Source of the DNA: Kudoa neothunni
Taxonomy: Eukaryota; Cnidaria
NCBI GenBank assembly: GCA_964304625.1
Contig: OZ199839.1
Location: forward strand, 8,990,001-9,054,000
Length of the DNA stretch: 64,000 nucleotides
Reading direction: 5' to 3'
Positions 24,755 through 39,400 of the stretch are shown here, piece after piece. Under the pieces are notes generated by a model. That model made no database searches. It saw only the letters and a list, made by a program, of their open reading frames with translations, and had not been told where the DNA came from. Position 1 is the stretch's first letter, and each line of letters starts with the position of its first letter. The translations under genes and the position numbers were made by a program.

Positions 24755-27433
24755 TAATCAATTATTTTGATGTATTTATTCCTTAATTTTTATTTTCTTT
24801 TTTTATTCAAATACCTTATTGGCGAAGAATTTAAAATATATTTTGATTAAGTAATACTTTTATGGAAAAATTAAGATTTTTTATTAATGTTAAATCTCCG
24901 ATTATTATATTAAATCTGTTCTTTATTATCAAGATATAACTCTAATGATAAATAAATTATTAAAATTATTTTTCTTTATTTTGTGCATGCGCGAAAATTT
25001 ATTATTCACTTTAATTCACTTCTAAAATTATGCAATATTTACTTAAATAGAAATAATATAAATATCTATGTTCAATTGTTTTTACTCAGTTGAACTCAGT
25101 ATATAAGCGTATTCTATATTAGATTTTATTATCATCGTTTAATATATAAAATGATATTTTGACTTTGTTTATAAAGCTAATCAATATCGCAATATACTTT
25201 TTGTAATAAAGTCTATGCAAAATAAATTTAAAACTAATTGGAAAATAAAAGCTAATACTTAAAAATAGTCAAATATTTAATTAATTACTTTAGTTTTTGA
25301 ATGAACTCGATAAGATAACCTACAAATCAACAATAATAGTTTATATGATGTTGTACGATTAGATGATGAGAATGGCCTAAAACGATAGATTTTTCAATTT
25401 TCTTCAAATGTATGAATTTGTGCATCAAGTTAAGCAAAATTGAATCAATTTTTATCATTAAATTACTAATTCTACTAATGGAAAAATCTGTATAATACAT
25501 TATTCACGGATGAATTTTAATTATAAAAATATTTCGCTAATGTCACTCAGAACACGAACCACCAAGGTACAGCCAGACGTGCCCCACTTAAAACACGAAT
25601 GTACTTACGCACATATAACTTTATCGATTCATTTGAAGATTGTTAATACATTACATTAATAGATGTGTCTTGGTTAAAATTCCTCATTTACTCCCTTATG
25701 ATGTTTTGATTTAATTTAAATAAGAATAAAAGAGAAAATCGACGCTCTAATATAACAAGATTCTGAATGTAAAGCATACGAATCGATAAATACATGTTTC
25801 AAGGTTTACATGAATTCCACGTTTCTAATAGTTTAAAAATCTTAATTATTTATACTTAAAAATTAAATTAATTGGATCGAATCGATTGCCTATAATTTTT
25901 AATCAGTTTTAGTCCGATTTATTTAATATTAGTAATTTAAAATAATGAAGCAATAATCATCGTTCCTGAATCCTTTCTGTACCGAGGTTAAAAAAATCCC
26001 ATGGGGTTCCTGAGAGACCCCAGTAGAAATAAATTTAGAAATTATTTTTATTTTATTTAATTCAAAGCTACTTAAAACATATTTCTAAGATATTTTAACA
26101 CATCAAAACTTCATATATTATTGTGTATAATCGGCCATAAAACCTGATTAATCGATAGGTTTCTATAATCTAAACGTCAACCTACGCCAGAATAAATATT
26201 GTATACAATTTTTTGTCGATATTATATAGTTCCAAATACGAAAAAAGTCTAATTTCGAATAAAACTTCTAAATTTATGGAGAAAAATACACACAAAAATC
26301 AGACCACGATTGTTAAATATTAATCTTCGTTTATCCTTATCTCATTATTTAAATTTGAAAAAATCTAGCTCAAATTAGAACTATTGAGATACATTTGATT
26401 TAAATATTCAAAAAAATATTAATGAATATTTTGAAGTCGCAAAAAAGATTAACATGAACGAAACCATCGGACCAATTAAAAATTTGAAGCCGTATTTCTT
26501 GTTAAAAATTAAATATAAATTATAACTTTTACCTACTAATGTGCTAAATTAATAGGGAAGCATTCATGAAATTTCAATAGGATAAATTGTGTTTGTTAGG
26601 AATTAGGAAGAAATTATCTTATTTGGAGTACCTAATATACCCCGCCTGGTACCAGAAAAGTTAAATTATTGCCAAGCTCATACGCAGCATATTACTGAAT
26701 TATGTACTTACATTCAGATGATGGTTAATAAAAATAAGGAGAAATGTATAACTTGCCAAATGAACACCTTAGCGTCTACACAACTTGAGTATGATTAAAT
26801 TAATAAACTATGTATTTTATGTGTTTAAATTTCATATTTCTTTATTAGAACAAAATATAATGAACAATACGGGTTTTTCTCAATTATATAATAGACGTGG
26901 GGTCGCTCGTAATATCATTGGGCTCTCAAAAATGAAATAAACTAAATCCACCATAAGAATCAGTTGTTGGATAAAAATCTTAATGCATTTCTTTGGATTC
27001 GAACTACTCTTTTTGTATCGAGATGAAATAAACGTTTATCAACAGAGAATCAGTTTCATATTTCACATGAAAACATAAATTCATAATATATTTTATTGTA
27101 TAATCGATTTTGAATAAAAAAGTTTTTTTTTCTAACCCTTAAAGCTTATGAAAATCAAAAATGCGGCCACCAATCAAACACCTTGGTGATCCTCGTAATA
27201 AAGGTAGACAAATATTTATGTTAAGAACTACTTTGCTATTGAATAAATAGTGAATAATAAATATTAATTCTGAGTGCAAACAAATGAATTTATATAAAAA
27301 CACATATCAAATATTTCGAATAAGGAAATAAATAACATTAACGAATGATAGAATAATCCTATTGTTTTCTACTAATGTGCAAAATATACATAGATTGTGT
27401 GTTCACTAATGTAACTCCAAAAGCGCCAAAAGT
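24755..27433. other. AT-rich intergenic stretch with one hAT-type terminal fragment
   Basis: No gene was supported across 2.7 kb. Near the right side, 27131-27197 is similar to 47661-47728, which is the right terminus of a hAT element; the rest of that element is not recognisable here. Confidence 0.5.
27131..27197. repeat. hAT-type right-terminal fragment, second copy
   Basis: CCCTTAAAGCTTATGAA, AAAATGCGGCC and CTTGGTGATCCT line up in order with CCCTTGAAGCCTATGAA, AAAATGCGCCC and TTTAGTGATCCTG at 47661-47728, over about 65 bp in the same orientation. A left partner was not found. Confidence 0.55.
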
Positions 27434-30400
27434 TCAACCACTATTCAGTGTGACAACTTCGACCCATTGCCTCACAGCCTCAGCCAAAACATGAGATAAA
27501 GCGGTTATCTTACGTAGCACAATATAATGAGCGAATGGAAACTCTTCCATGTACGATTTGATGTGTAATAGTTTTCCGCCTTGAAATATAGGTACTTGGA
27601 TTTTGTCGATGGGTTCTTTGTTTATGTGGGGATTGTCCAATATAACATAGAGAATAAAAATGCCGAGACTTTTCATTTGATTGATAGAATCGCGAACTAC
27701 TTTTGTGCCCTCCGAAAAGATACCTCTTCCATCGGACAGTATAATCAAAAGTTGAGTAGGTAAGCAGTCGGATAAAGATGAAGAGTTGGCGTTGTTGGAC
27801 TGTTGACGAGAGAATTCTTCAATGCAATGTTTCAAAAGAGTTGTCACGTTGGTTTTATTTTGAGAAAAGGTCAGCTGTCTCATCACACTAGCATAAAATT
27901 GTGATGTGGGAATGTGTTTTTGATTGAAACCAATCAACTGACGAGTTGTCTCTCCATAAGAGCACAATCCAACCTGACCAATATCTAGCAAACTGAAAGC
28001 AGAGGTCAGCATTGCCAAAGATTCAAACGCCATATCTTTCGATTGGTTGTCTTGCATACTGGTAGAATCGTCGATTGCCAGCATGATTTGATAAGTACGT
28101 TGGGTGGGTTTGATTCTTCTCATCCAAATATGATCCTTGGTGAACTGGCTTGCTAAATAGGTAATGACTTTGCGCATATTTAATTTTTTCCCAGTGCGAT
28201 AACTGCCTCCAAGTTTTTTGGCTTGTGTGGGTTCAATGATTGTACGTAGCTGTTCACACAATTCATGCGAATATTTTTCAACAGTTTTCAAATAATGTAG
28301 CCATTTGCTCATAAACACGTTATTTTCACTTTGATTTAGTTGAACCAAATTGTTATCATGCGAGTATTTAACGTTAGATACAGTGGTCGTCAAATTAATG
28401 GTGGATTGAACTGTCGACACGTCCGCAATATTAAATTTATACCAACTATCATGGTTTTCAAATTTTTCAACACACCTATTGTCGCCATCACCTCCATCAT
28501 TCGCATCATAGCTATCCTTATCCTTGGTATTATTGGGCAAAACAACTCCATCTTTTATGGTGGTAATATTATCCATGTCTGGTTGTTTGACTTCAGCGCA
28601 TTCATCTTGATCAGTTACGTCGTTGGTTACATTTGGAAGAACATCATTATTAGGTTGAGTGGGTTGTTGATCTTGTTTTTCAGCAACATCAATAGCAAGC
28701 GAATCATATTTCTCATCTGAATTGGTATGGATTACAGAGTTGGCGGGAAGTGAAGATTGCAAATCATGTTCGTTGTCAATTCGATCGACAATATTTGATT
28801 TTTTCATGGGAAAAGTTTCATCATTTGAATCAGCCAATTGTTTTTCATCTAGAGTAGCAGTGGCCCGATTTCGTTTCTGCGATTCAAATGTCTCATTTGC
28901 AAGGTCGTTAAGTGAAGCTGTCTCCTCAAGTGTGAGAGAACCTCCGTGGCCACTTTGACCTGTTGATTGTTGATTTTCATTGCATAAAGAAGTAAAATTT
29001 GTGCGTTCAGAGAATGGATTATTTTCCATTTGTGACATTTTTTGATCATCGTTGTACAAAGAAAAACCAGTAGGCATAGTGTTGGGTTCACCAACCTCAT
29101 CGTTTTGATCTTCCTTGTCCACAACATCGTCAACATCGAGGTTTTCATCGACATTATCACCACTTGAAGAGTTCATTTCAACTTCATAGGGATCATCCAT
29201 TGAATTATTTGACACATCCATATCGACACTATCATCAACATCATCATCGATATTAGTAGTATCTTGAGTTGAGTCCACACAGTCATCTCCCTCGGGTAAT
29301 TCAGTGTTATCTTCATTGGCAACCATGCTAGTGTCTTCGACGTGTTTTTGTTTGTTGTTATCTGCAGTATCGTCGTTATTATCGGCGTCACTATTCAATT
29401 CATCTTGCCATAATTTTTCATCAAATTCATTCATAATTTGGGACTCATCGACATCTCCCTTGACTTCATCCTCCACAGAATCATCATCGATTAAATCATT
29501 TCCAAAAATTTCATTCTGAAAATCGTCAAAGTCGTCGCCCATTTCGATGCCTTCAGTTTCCTCGTTGACTTTATCGTCATCAATATTTCGACGCTCATCA
29601 TCATCATCATCAGCAGCTTTTGGATTTTCTTCCACCTGTTCTTGATTTTCAATCTGATTGGACACATCCTGACAAGCTGAAGACGCATTCTCACAAATGT
29701 TAAAACCGCCGACATTAGCATCTCCATCGGTCAATTGTTCTTGTTGTTCATCTGGAATGCTTGGGGTGTATCCATTAGCGAATACGTCACTGAACCACAC
29801 AAACAACACATTGCAAAATAGCAGATGAGATTGATGAGCAGTAAGAAGTTGTTTGAATAGAGTGAAACTTAAATTTAGTGTTGTTTCAACACAGAAAATG
29901 ATTCTTCCATAATCCTTCACTGTTATAAAAATATTTCCTTCCGCAATAGCTGAATAGAGACTATTCAAACTAGACAAAAGATCACTATCATCAGAAGATT
30001 CCAAGCAACTATTGAAATATTCAATACAATCTTTGCTATCGCTTATTTTCAGGGTGTTTTGATGTAATAAAATGGACTTTTTGATAATATCATCAACTGA
30101 AAAAGTATCTCCTATCTTGTTTCTTTTGTCTGAAGAGGTTGTAGCTATCTTTAAAGCAGTCTCTAAATGACGTTGGATAGTTGTTTTTAATCTAATAGGT
30201 ATATCGAAACTGTTCATTATTCCATTCATTTGATTGAGATTGTCTTTTACTAATAAAAGTCCTTTTGAATCGAGTGCGTAACAAGAAGATTGATCATTGT
30301 AATGGACAGATTTTGTCATGTTATCCACCAGCTTCGTGAGATTGTTAAGACAAATTTCTAGCTGGGGATAAGTGTTGACAAAGGCCGGGAGAAGTGTACG

Positions 30401-33400
30401 GAAGTAGTCAATAGTGACAACTATCTTATTTATAATAGATATCAAAGTTGGAATCGAGTTGGAACCGAGCAAAGAATCTAACTGATTTTCAGCCAAGTCT
30501 TTCAAACAACTGAATTTATCATTAAACTCTTGCAAGATTGTTGTAAAACTATAACATTTGGATAGTTGATATCGTTGACATTTGACCGAATCAAATAACA
30601 ATTCAATGTAACCACTCATTCGTTCAATAAGCGAAGAGTGAACGTCGCGCGAATATTTCCCATAAGAGGTGTAGTTGATATAGGTGGTAACAATAGAGCA
30701 ATAGAGTTGTTGGCAATTGCGTCCAATTTTCGAAAGCGAATCATTCTCACTCAAAGGAGCGAAAACCGAATAAAATTTGTCATCGACTTGTTGCACATTT
30801 TTGAGGGCGATACCACGACGATAAGAGTAGTTGAATTGTTGCTTAAGATCGTTTAACAGACGTAACAAGAGTGCTGATTTGGTCCGAGTGACATCTTTTT
30901 GAGTTTCTTTGGTGGCTGAGCTTTCCAAATGAGAAAGTTGGTCGATTTCATCGACAAGTGTAATAGTAAATTCCATTTTTTCCGGTATATTAAGTCGATT
31001 GGAATAATTCGAAGTTATCGTTTCAATACATCGATCAACTTTGGAAACAAATAAGGAAAATTCAGCTCCACAATTATAAGGAGGCGAATAAGTTGAACTA
31101 AAGGAGAATTTTTTATGCATCGAACAAGAAAACGAACTAAAGATATCTTCTTCGGTTGTAATTATCTCTTTTGAGTAGTTCAAAACCTCGTTCAAACTGG
31201 GAGGAATCAAAAACGATTTTACGGTCTGACTGTAAATGGACTCAAGTTTTTTGATATTTCCATAAATCACACGATGGGCTTTGTCTGTGCTTTCTTTGAT
31301 CGACCAATAATTGAAAGACTTCCATTTGGCGATATCTACAAACTCTTTGACAGAATTCATAGGTTCATCAACCAAATTAGTGTAGTGTTGTTGGATGGCT
31401 GAGGAGAATTGTGAATAGAAAAAATATAGGTTTTCAAAGAGCCAATAAAGTATTGATTGCTTTCTACAAATACTGCTGTAGTCATTGTCAACAGAACATT
31501 TTTTGGCAAAGTAACGCAAACAGGCCAACCTAGCTTGAAAATCAACCAAAGATGATTGCTCAATAAAATTTTTGACAACAACTTGCAGTTGACTACACAT
31601 CGACAAAAAATTGTCATCGTTTGCTTCACTTTTGATGATATCCAAACAAATGACAATGTCACCAACTGGATGAATTTTTTGATTTATGATGCGATTTTTA
31701 TGAGTGTCTATGAGAGCGATCCAATGTTTTGTTTGCATGTTTCTCCAATTTATAATCAACGTTTTGAGATGGTCCAACGACTGGTTGTAATGAAGATGGG
31801 TGGGTGATATGCTGTTCCAATTTTCAAGTGTCATCAATAATTTTGTGGCAGAATTTAAATAGTTGATCAATGGTGAATTCATACTAATGGTCAGGTAGCC
31901 TCGACAAGCTTTGGTCACATCCAAAAGACCTGCATGTTCGGAATATTCATCCAAGAGGTTGGTTGAATGGTTCATAATCGAATTTATTAAATTGGCCGTA
32001 GGAAGAACCAACTTAGGGAATGATTTGTGGTAGATATCAACGTCATCGCAACTGTTGATAAAAGTGCTGAAGTTAACATTTTGACCATTAATTTTTGGCA
32101 ACAATGAGTCAAAAACCACCCTCACACTTGAAAGTTGGATTTCATTATGACACATATCGACCACATTGGAGTTCAACAACGTAGGCTCACTTCGATATAA
32201 CAATTGGCCTATAACAAAGTCTTGATAGTTGATAAACAAACAATTTTCTGAGATTTTATAATCATTGCCGGTCAAATAAAGCACAATTTTGGAGATAAGC
32301 TGTTGGCAGAATTGGAGCAAATTTTCATAGGAGCACGATTCTTTATTTTTCTCATTTTTCTCATTTTTTAAATTAGAGAAATCATCATTATCATCATCAG
32401 TATTTGAATCGCTAGAATTCTCCTGGTTGAAAAATTTCCTGATATTAGATTCTATATTGGTGTCGGTATCCACATCATCGCCGTAGGTATGATGTTGATA
32501 TTTGTAGAGGGAAGATTTAGCGAGCTGTTCGTTATTGATATTATTGGTTATTTCGGCGCTCAATCTGCACAATGCCGATAACATATAGTTGAAATAACTT
32601 TCAAAATGATGCTTATTCAAACCACCATTTGTATTTTTAGTATTCATACGACACACATTTAAAAACGTCAAATAGAATAGAGTAAGGGTTTGTGTGAGGT
32701 AGGTTTGGTCAGCTTTATCAGATGGTGACAAATCAGCGAAAAAATCAACAGCCCTTTTATCTACAAGCTCGGTCATAAAATCTAAGTAATCTGTTGGAAG
32801 GGTTTGATTATTCATAATTATTTGATTATTGGAACAGCTGTTGGAGAGCAGTTTCGACCAATTCATTAACTGAATGGCGAATCTAACGAATAGCAGTCTG
32901 GAAGCCAAACATATGGTCAAATCCAAATAGTTGCGGTATTTAGCATCTAGCAGAGCGTTAATAAACTCTTCCAGTTTTTTATCAAAATTATTAAATTCGA
33001 AATTATCAAATTGGACGCTGCTATAGTCGATAGCGGAGATTTCAAAAATAAATTTAGATATCGAGTCTAACAACTGTCTGAGTTGTGAATATAAATCAGA
33101 GTGGTTAGTGAAATCACGGCTTGGTCCGCTGTATATTTTTGAATTGTTATTTTTGTAAGATTGAATGAGGTGATAGAATTGGAATAGAGGTATTTGTTGT
33201 CGTCGTTCATTTTTAAATTGATTGGAAGTAGTCGACGCATTACGGAGATACGCTCCACTGAAGTAGTTGTCCAATTTCTCAAACAGATCTGCACGACGAG
33301 AAAACCCCTCGAAATAATCGTCCAGGCGAGAACTAATGTAGGCGTTGACTTCGGAGAAATCCACATCCGAACACACACACAATATCAAACACCATTCACA

Positions 33401-36400
33401 ACCAACATTCAACATATAACCACCAATTTCATTCAAATTATCACTAATAGAGTAGTGACCAGAATTTAGTTGTTGTTCGATTGAACCAAGAGTTAATTTT
33501 GCGGGGCCAATTAGATCACTTTTAATATCCGCAATTTTTTTGAGACTATTGTTTTCAGTAGACAAATCGTAAGATTTATAATTAAAACTATCAGCAAACT
33601 GTTCAAGAAGATTAATCTCCTGAAGTACAATTTGAATAATTTGGCGGGAGAACTGCGCAGGCCATTCGGCTAATATTTTTAAATTCCCATCCAAATAACG
33701 AACACAAGACGACACATCATTTTCCGCCAATAGATACTGTTCAAGAGACATACTTAATTGTGGTTTCTGATCATTTAGTGATAACAGAAAATTATAACTA
33801 TTTTTACATTGTCGATATTTATGTAGTTTTTTCAAAAAATACACATAAGGCAACAAAAGTTCGAGTTTGTATGGACTGTCATCATTTTTGTTGCGTGTAC
33901 TTAATTTAATCAATGCATTCAATGTATCACAGCGAATCAGTTGGGAAAGAGCACACTTAATTTCATCAATTGGCGCCAAAGGATTATTGCCGCCATTTTC
34001 CGAAGTTTGGCGAAGCCCCACTAACGAATTGCCACCGAGAATGGTCGATGTGAGAAGAACCGATAGAAACTTGGATTTGATAAACAATTCATAGCTATTT
34101 TCAGCAGTCATTGTGGACAATGCAGATGACGATGAAGAATCGTTTGATAGAATAAATAGTAGTCGCTGAACGAGTATCATTCCAGACAATATCAATTTGT
34201 TCGATTTTCTCTCCACAACTTCATCAATAGCGTGATCAAAAATAACAGTGGAACAGTTTCGAATGTTTTCAGTGGTCTTTTCATATGAGTTAAAATAATC
34301 GTATACATTCGGATATTTTTCGTCAATTAATATTCGAGAAGAACATCGAACATTGAGACGGTAAGTAGTAATGAAGACCAAAACCTCGTCCATATTACAT
34401 CCCAATAACGATTTATCCAAATATTTAGCGCTTGGACCATTCAGAATGAAAACATTTGACAGATTATTTGCGCTTGCGTCATTATACGTAAAATTTTCCT
34501 CGCTGTTATTGTTCTCCGCCAAAAGATAATACCACATCCATTGGCATTGTAATTTTTTATTATAATCATCAGTTGAATTATTGAGCAAACAATCGATTAA
34601 ATTCCTCAGCCATACACAATAAATGGAAATATTCAACACCAATTTTGAATTTAAGCATTTTTTGTCACGCAAACTTGAAAGCGCATTTAACTTAGCGTAG
34701 AATTGTCTGTAGCTTTCTCTAACTACATCCAGTACTGAGTATGTTAATTGATCGGTTATCTTCGGCGCATCTTTTACTATAAACAAATAAGCTCTCATCA
34801 TGGTGGTATGGAAATTCAGAGTCAACAGATTAATTGTGGCATCAGCACCAATTTTGAGCATATCTGAATTTTCACCATCTGTACAATTAATATTACATGG
34901 ATTATCAGAAGAAATCGATGTAATATAATGATCGGATGTGTTCGGGGACGCAAGCCGCCTAAATTCATCAAATCTTCTATCGTCACACAAGAAGGTCATG
35001 TGATGTCTGTGGGCATTGCCGCCAAAAATATCACACAGAAAATGTTGATTGGATGTGAGATTGAGATCGGGATTAGTTGTTTTTTCAGATAAATAATCAA
35101 AATTAATTGTATTGAACAACTGAAATTGTCTATAGTTGTGCAAGAAACAACTCATAACATCGTATAGGATCAAACCGGAATCATTTATATTTTTATTTAA
35201 ATTCAGATTCAAATAAATGTTGCATTGATCAAACAAAGTGTTAACAACTACAACGTCCAGGTCGAATGGCAGTTTTTGTAATCGTGGTGCGGCAAAAATG
35301 AAATTGTCTTGGTCACGTAATTCATTCGAATTCAAATTATTGAATAAAGAAGAATCCATATAATACTCAAGACATCTATTTCTCATAGCATCTGAAAGTT
35401 CACCGCCAGTGTTCAAATCGCATAAAAGAAATAATCGAAAATCAGGATGAGGAGTAATTTTTCTACCGTCGAAATTGTCCAGAATAAGCGAACCATTGGG
35501 TTCCAACAAACCATTCAACCGATCAAGCACAGATAAACTGATCAGATTGGCGTTATCAATCACACACCAACGACCATTAATCATACAATCAATCAGATGA
35601 CCGTTAACCCATGTGAAACCGCTACTCCCCTCATCGTTAAGTTTGTCTACCAACAATTCCAGTTGAGGAATTAGCTTATCAATCTTCACTCTAAGTGTAT
35701 CGGTGTGTACATCACAATTAAAACCACAAAGATAATCCACAAAATCTCCCAGCATTTCGCGTGTATTATCAACTTTATTTCCATTTATATGATTCGCTTT
35801 CCCATTTAAACTGTAGCATCGATCGAGTATAGGTAGTAGATAGTGCGTTTTGAGGTTAGAGCAACAAATACAGTCGCTATGGAGTTTTATTGAGTTGTAC
35901 AAATTTTCCAACTCAAACAAATTCTGCGATAACAAATGATTAATTGAAGAAATCTCATAACCACCAACCAAACATTGGATATCCATGTCGGAATTGCCGC
36001 TAATGATATGAACATTTCTGGCGCAAAATCCTTTCAATATCCCAAATAATTGCATTTTGTCTTGTGCACAAATGCCACTACTATTCAAAATGAGAGGCAT
36101 TTCGTTGGAGATGGCACAACATATCGATGCAAAAGCAGAATAAACGTCAGGTGATGCGCTTTGCTTCAATCGTTCAAAGCCCATATATGATACATAGTGG
36201 TTGGTGGCATGTGGAGGTCTTTCCAAACTAAAATGACCAAATGAGACGATTTCACGACTCATTTCCATCTTGAAATAACACATAATCTCATCATAATTAC
36301 ATCTTGCAGCTTTGCTAAAAGTAGAAGAGGACCATGTGGCGCACATATTTACCCACAGAAATTCAGTCAACTCCCTTCTAACTGTTATATCTTTGAGGGC

Positions 36401-39400
36401 GAAAATAAAAACGATAATAAAATTGTAAAACAGTATTTCTGTTGAAGTGTGCTCTTTTGATAACGCACACCAACGGGAAATACTTCGAAAATTGGTTTTC
36501 ATCTGATACACTTGATTTTGAGACCATTGTATAGAATTTATTGGCGCGGTTAAAAATGAATTGGTCAACATTGTACCACTCAGTGCATTAACAGTAGATT
36601 CACATTGATTAAATAAGGATACAAATCTGAAAATCTCAACCAAAAATTTCAAATTTTGAGCATTCTCATCACTTGAGAAATAACTGCTGCGACATATACT
36701 GTAAATAGCATCTTCAGAGAGAGGGTTGAAGTAGATTCGAGCAAAACGATCAGTAAACGAAGCAGGCAATTGTTTTCTACCACCACCGAATTCGGCGGGA
36801 TTTTGAGCGGCAAAAATCTTGGTATTTTTGTGGTCGACTGTGAAACGTTTGCCCAACGAATTCACATAAATCTCAGATCGATGGTCGAAACACGCATTCA
36901 AACCTTCGAGTACAGTTTGCGAGGCCAAATTGATCTCATCCAACAATATCCAATAACCGTTTTGCATTGCATCCAAAAATGGACCATTTTTCCATTCAAA
37001 TCTTATCACACCTTCACCAACATCAAATTTGGGCATATCAAATCCATACAAATCAGACAGTTCAGTTTGTTCTGAGAGATTGATTCGAACTATTTTTTTG
37101 TTGGCGTATCGTGCCAAACTCATCACAATACTCGTTTTACCAGAGCCAGGCGGTCCCTCCAAAAGAACCGGCTGATCCACGCTCATGGCTCTGAATATTC
37201 TGTAACAACTGTCAACCACACTTTCAAAATGAAATTCATTTAAATCCGCAGCATTGCCGTCATTCTTCACAATTTCATTTTCATACACATATGGATACAC
37301 TCCATAATAATAACGTTGGTCATTTGAATTTGGATTGAGATAAAGCGTTGGATTAGTTGCTTTGGTAGCTTCTTTGGAGTGGACAACACGAACACTAAAC
37401 AGTTCTCTGTACTTTAGTAGATCGTGAGGAGTAATCATATTAATGGCGTATTTATCAAGGAAAATTGAGCAGATTGCCTCCCACCAAATAAACCATAAAT
37501 TGTCATTGTAATCGCCGTCAACTTCGGTTAAACTGAAAGACAGATGGCACACTCGCTTTTTAACAAATTTGATCATGAATACAATTTTTCTAATCGATAC
37601 AAAAGCCTCCCAAGAACAATTCACCAAATATGCAGCTATATTTTCCAACAAACATAGTAGATGAGATATGAAATCCACTTGTCCAGTTGAGAATAATTGA
37701 CCATCATATGATGGAAAATACTCGTCGGACAAATTGAATTCGATTACCTCAGCAATTTTTTCTTTTGTAGCGTATGAAGGACAATAAATCTCTGTGAATC
37801 GATTACGAAGAGCATTGGTGAGTTCTTTTTTCCCATAATCACCACTTGGATTCATCGTAGCAACGATGCGAAAATCAGGATGAGCTTTAACGGTGTATGC
37901 TGTTAGTTGTGGCGATTTGGATTTAGATGGTGATTGATCGGTAGCAATCATTCCACGTTCAGCCACCACCAACGATCTAGTGTTGGATTCCAGCAGCGAA
38001 TTCAATCTTTCCAAAATAGCATCGTCTGCCAGCGAGATCTCGTCTAATAGAAATACACCTCCGCATTTCATCGCTTCTATAAGGGGTCCATCCACCCATT
38101 CAAACAATTGTTGCTGTTGATTATTGTCAGCATCAGTAGTAGAAGTAGAGCTGGTGTGAGTTCGTACGGGATACAAACTACCAATAAAATCAGCCGTCTC
38201 AGTGCCAGAGTGACATGAAAGCGTATATAGTTTTCGGTTGGTTAGTTGCGCGTAGAGCTCACATAGTGTGGTTTTCCCTGTACCAGGAGGGCCGATCAAT
38301 AGCAACGGTTCGACGTTGTTAAGCGCAGCAAACGACAACAATAAAGTTCGTTGGAATTGGTTGTTAACCACCAAATGGTTGAATTGGAGAGATTGACCAA
38401 CAATCTCCTTGATGCGGTCCCTCAACGAAGGCCATATCAAATCACAATACAAATAATTGAACGAAAATATTTCCGCTACATTTTGAATCGCGTTTTTGTG
38501 CCACTTGTTGATGCATCCAGTCACAACATCCAAATCATCATTGTCACGACATTTTCCTCCCAGCACCATAAGGGTTATGTGGCTAAGAATCATTTTCCAA
38601 TCTATCATCTGTTGATGTGGTTCGGATGGTTTTGAAGATGGGCGGTTTGATTTGGGGGTAGAAGAAGCTTGTTGTTCATTGATGGAATCAAAACGAGATG
38701 CTATTTTAAACAAATCTCTCAGAGTTACAAACCCATATTTGCCTTGAAAAATTCCGGATATTTTTCGTTTGGTTCTTAGGTCGGTCATGATTTCTACCAA
38801 CAATTTGGCATATTGATTGCCGATACGACCAACTTTAGCAATTATTTCGATCTGCTCCAACTTTGGCAACTCTTCAAAGGTAAGCTCAATAAATCGATTT
38901 CTGAAAGCTTTAGATAGTGGTTTCCTACCCGAATAACCGCTGGTCATTGGATTTTGTGTTGCAAATAATCTAAAATTAGATTTTGCTTTCACATTTTCCA
39001 TTGTTTCCGGCAAGAACAACTCCCTATTATCATCTAACACACGATTAATCATCTCAAGCACATCAGGAGGAGCCAAATTGAGTTCATCCAAAATAATCCA
39101 GTGACCATTTCTCATGGCGGTCACAAGTGGACCTTCTTGAAAGTGGAAATTGCCATTATCACAAGTGTAACCACCGATATAGTCTTGAATATCAGTGTGA
39201 TCGTGATTGTTGATTCGGATGCATTTATTGTTGGTGAGCTTACTGAGATAGGTGATCATGCTGGTTTTGCCTACCGATGTTTCGCCCTCTAACAGAATCG
39301 GAAGTTGAGAAAAGGAGAGAATACGGCAGATGGTTTGCAAGTTTTTCTTCACACTGGCCGTTTGAAGGTAGTTTTTTAGAGTAGGATCGTCAAACGCTGG

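Noticed and set aside
29491-29727. Methionine-rich minus-strand frame in the acidic part of MDN1
   Set aside because: It is a frame-shifted reading of the GAT/GAA-rich acidic segment and not a gene.
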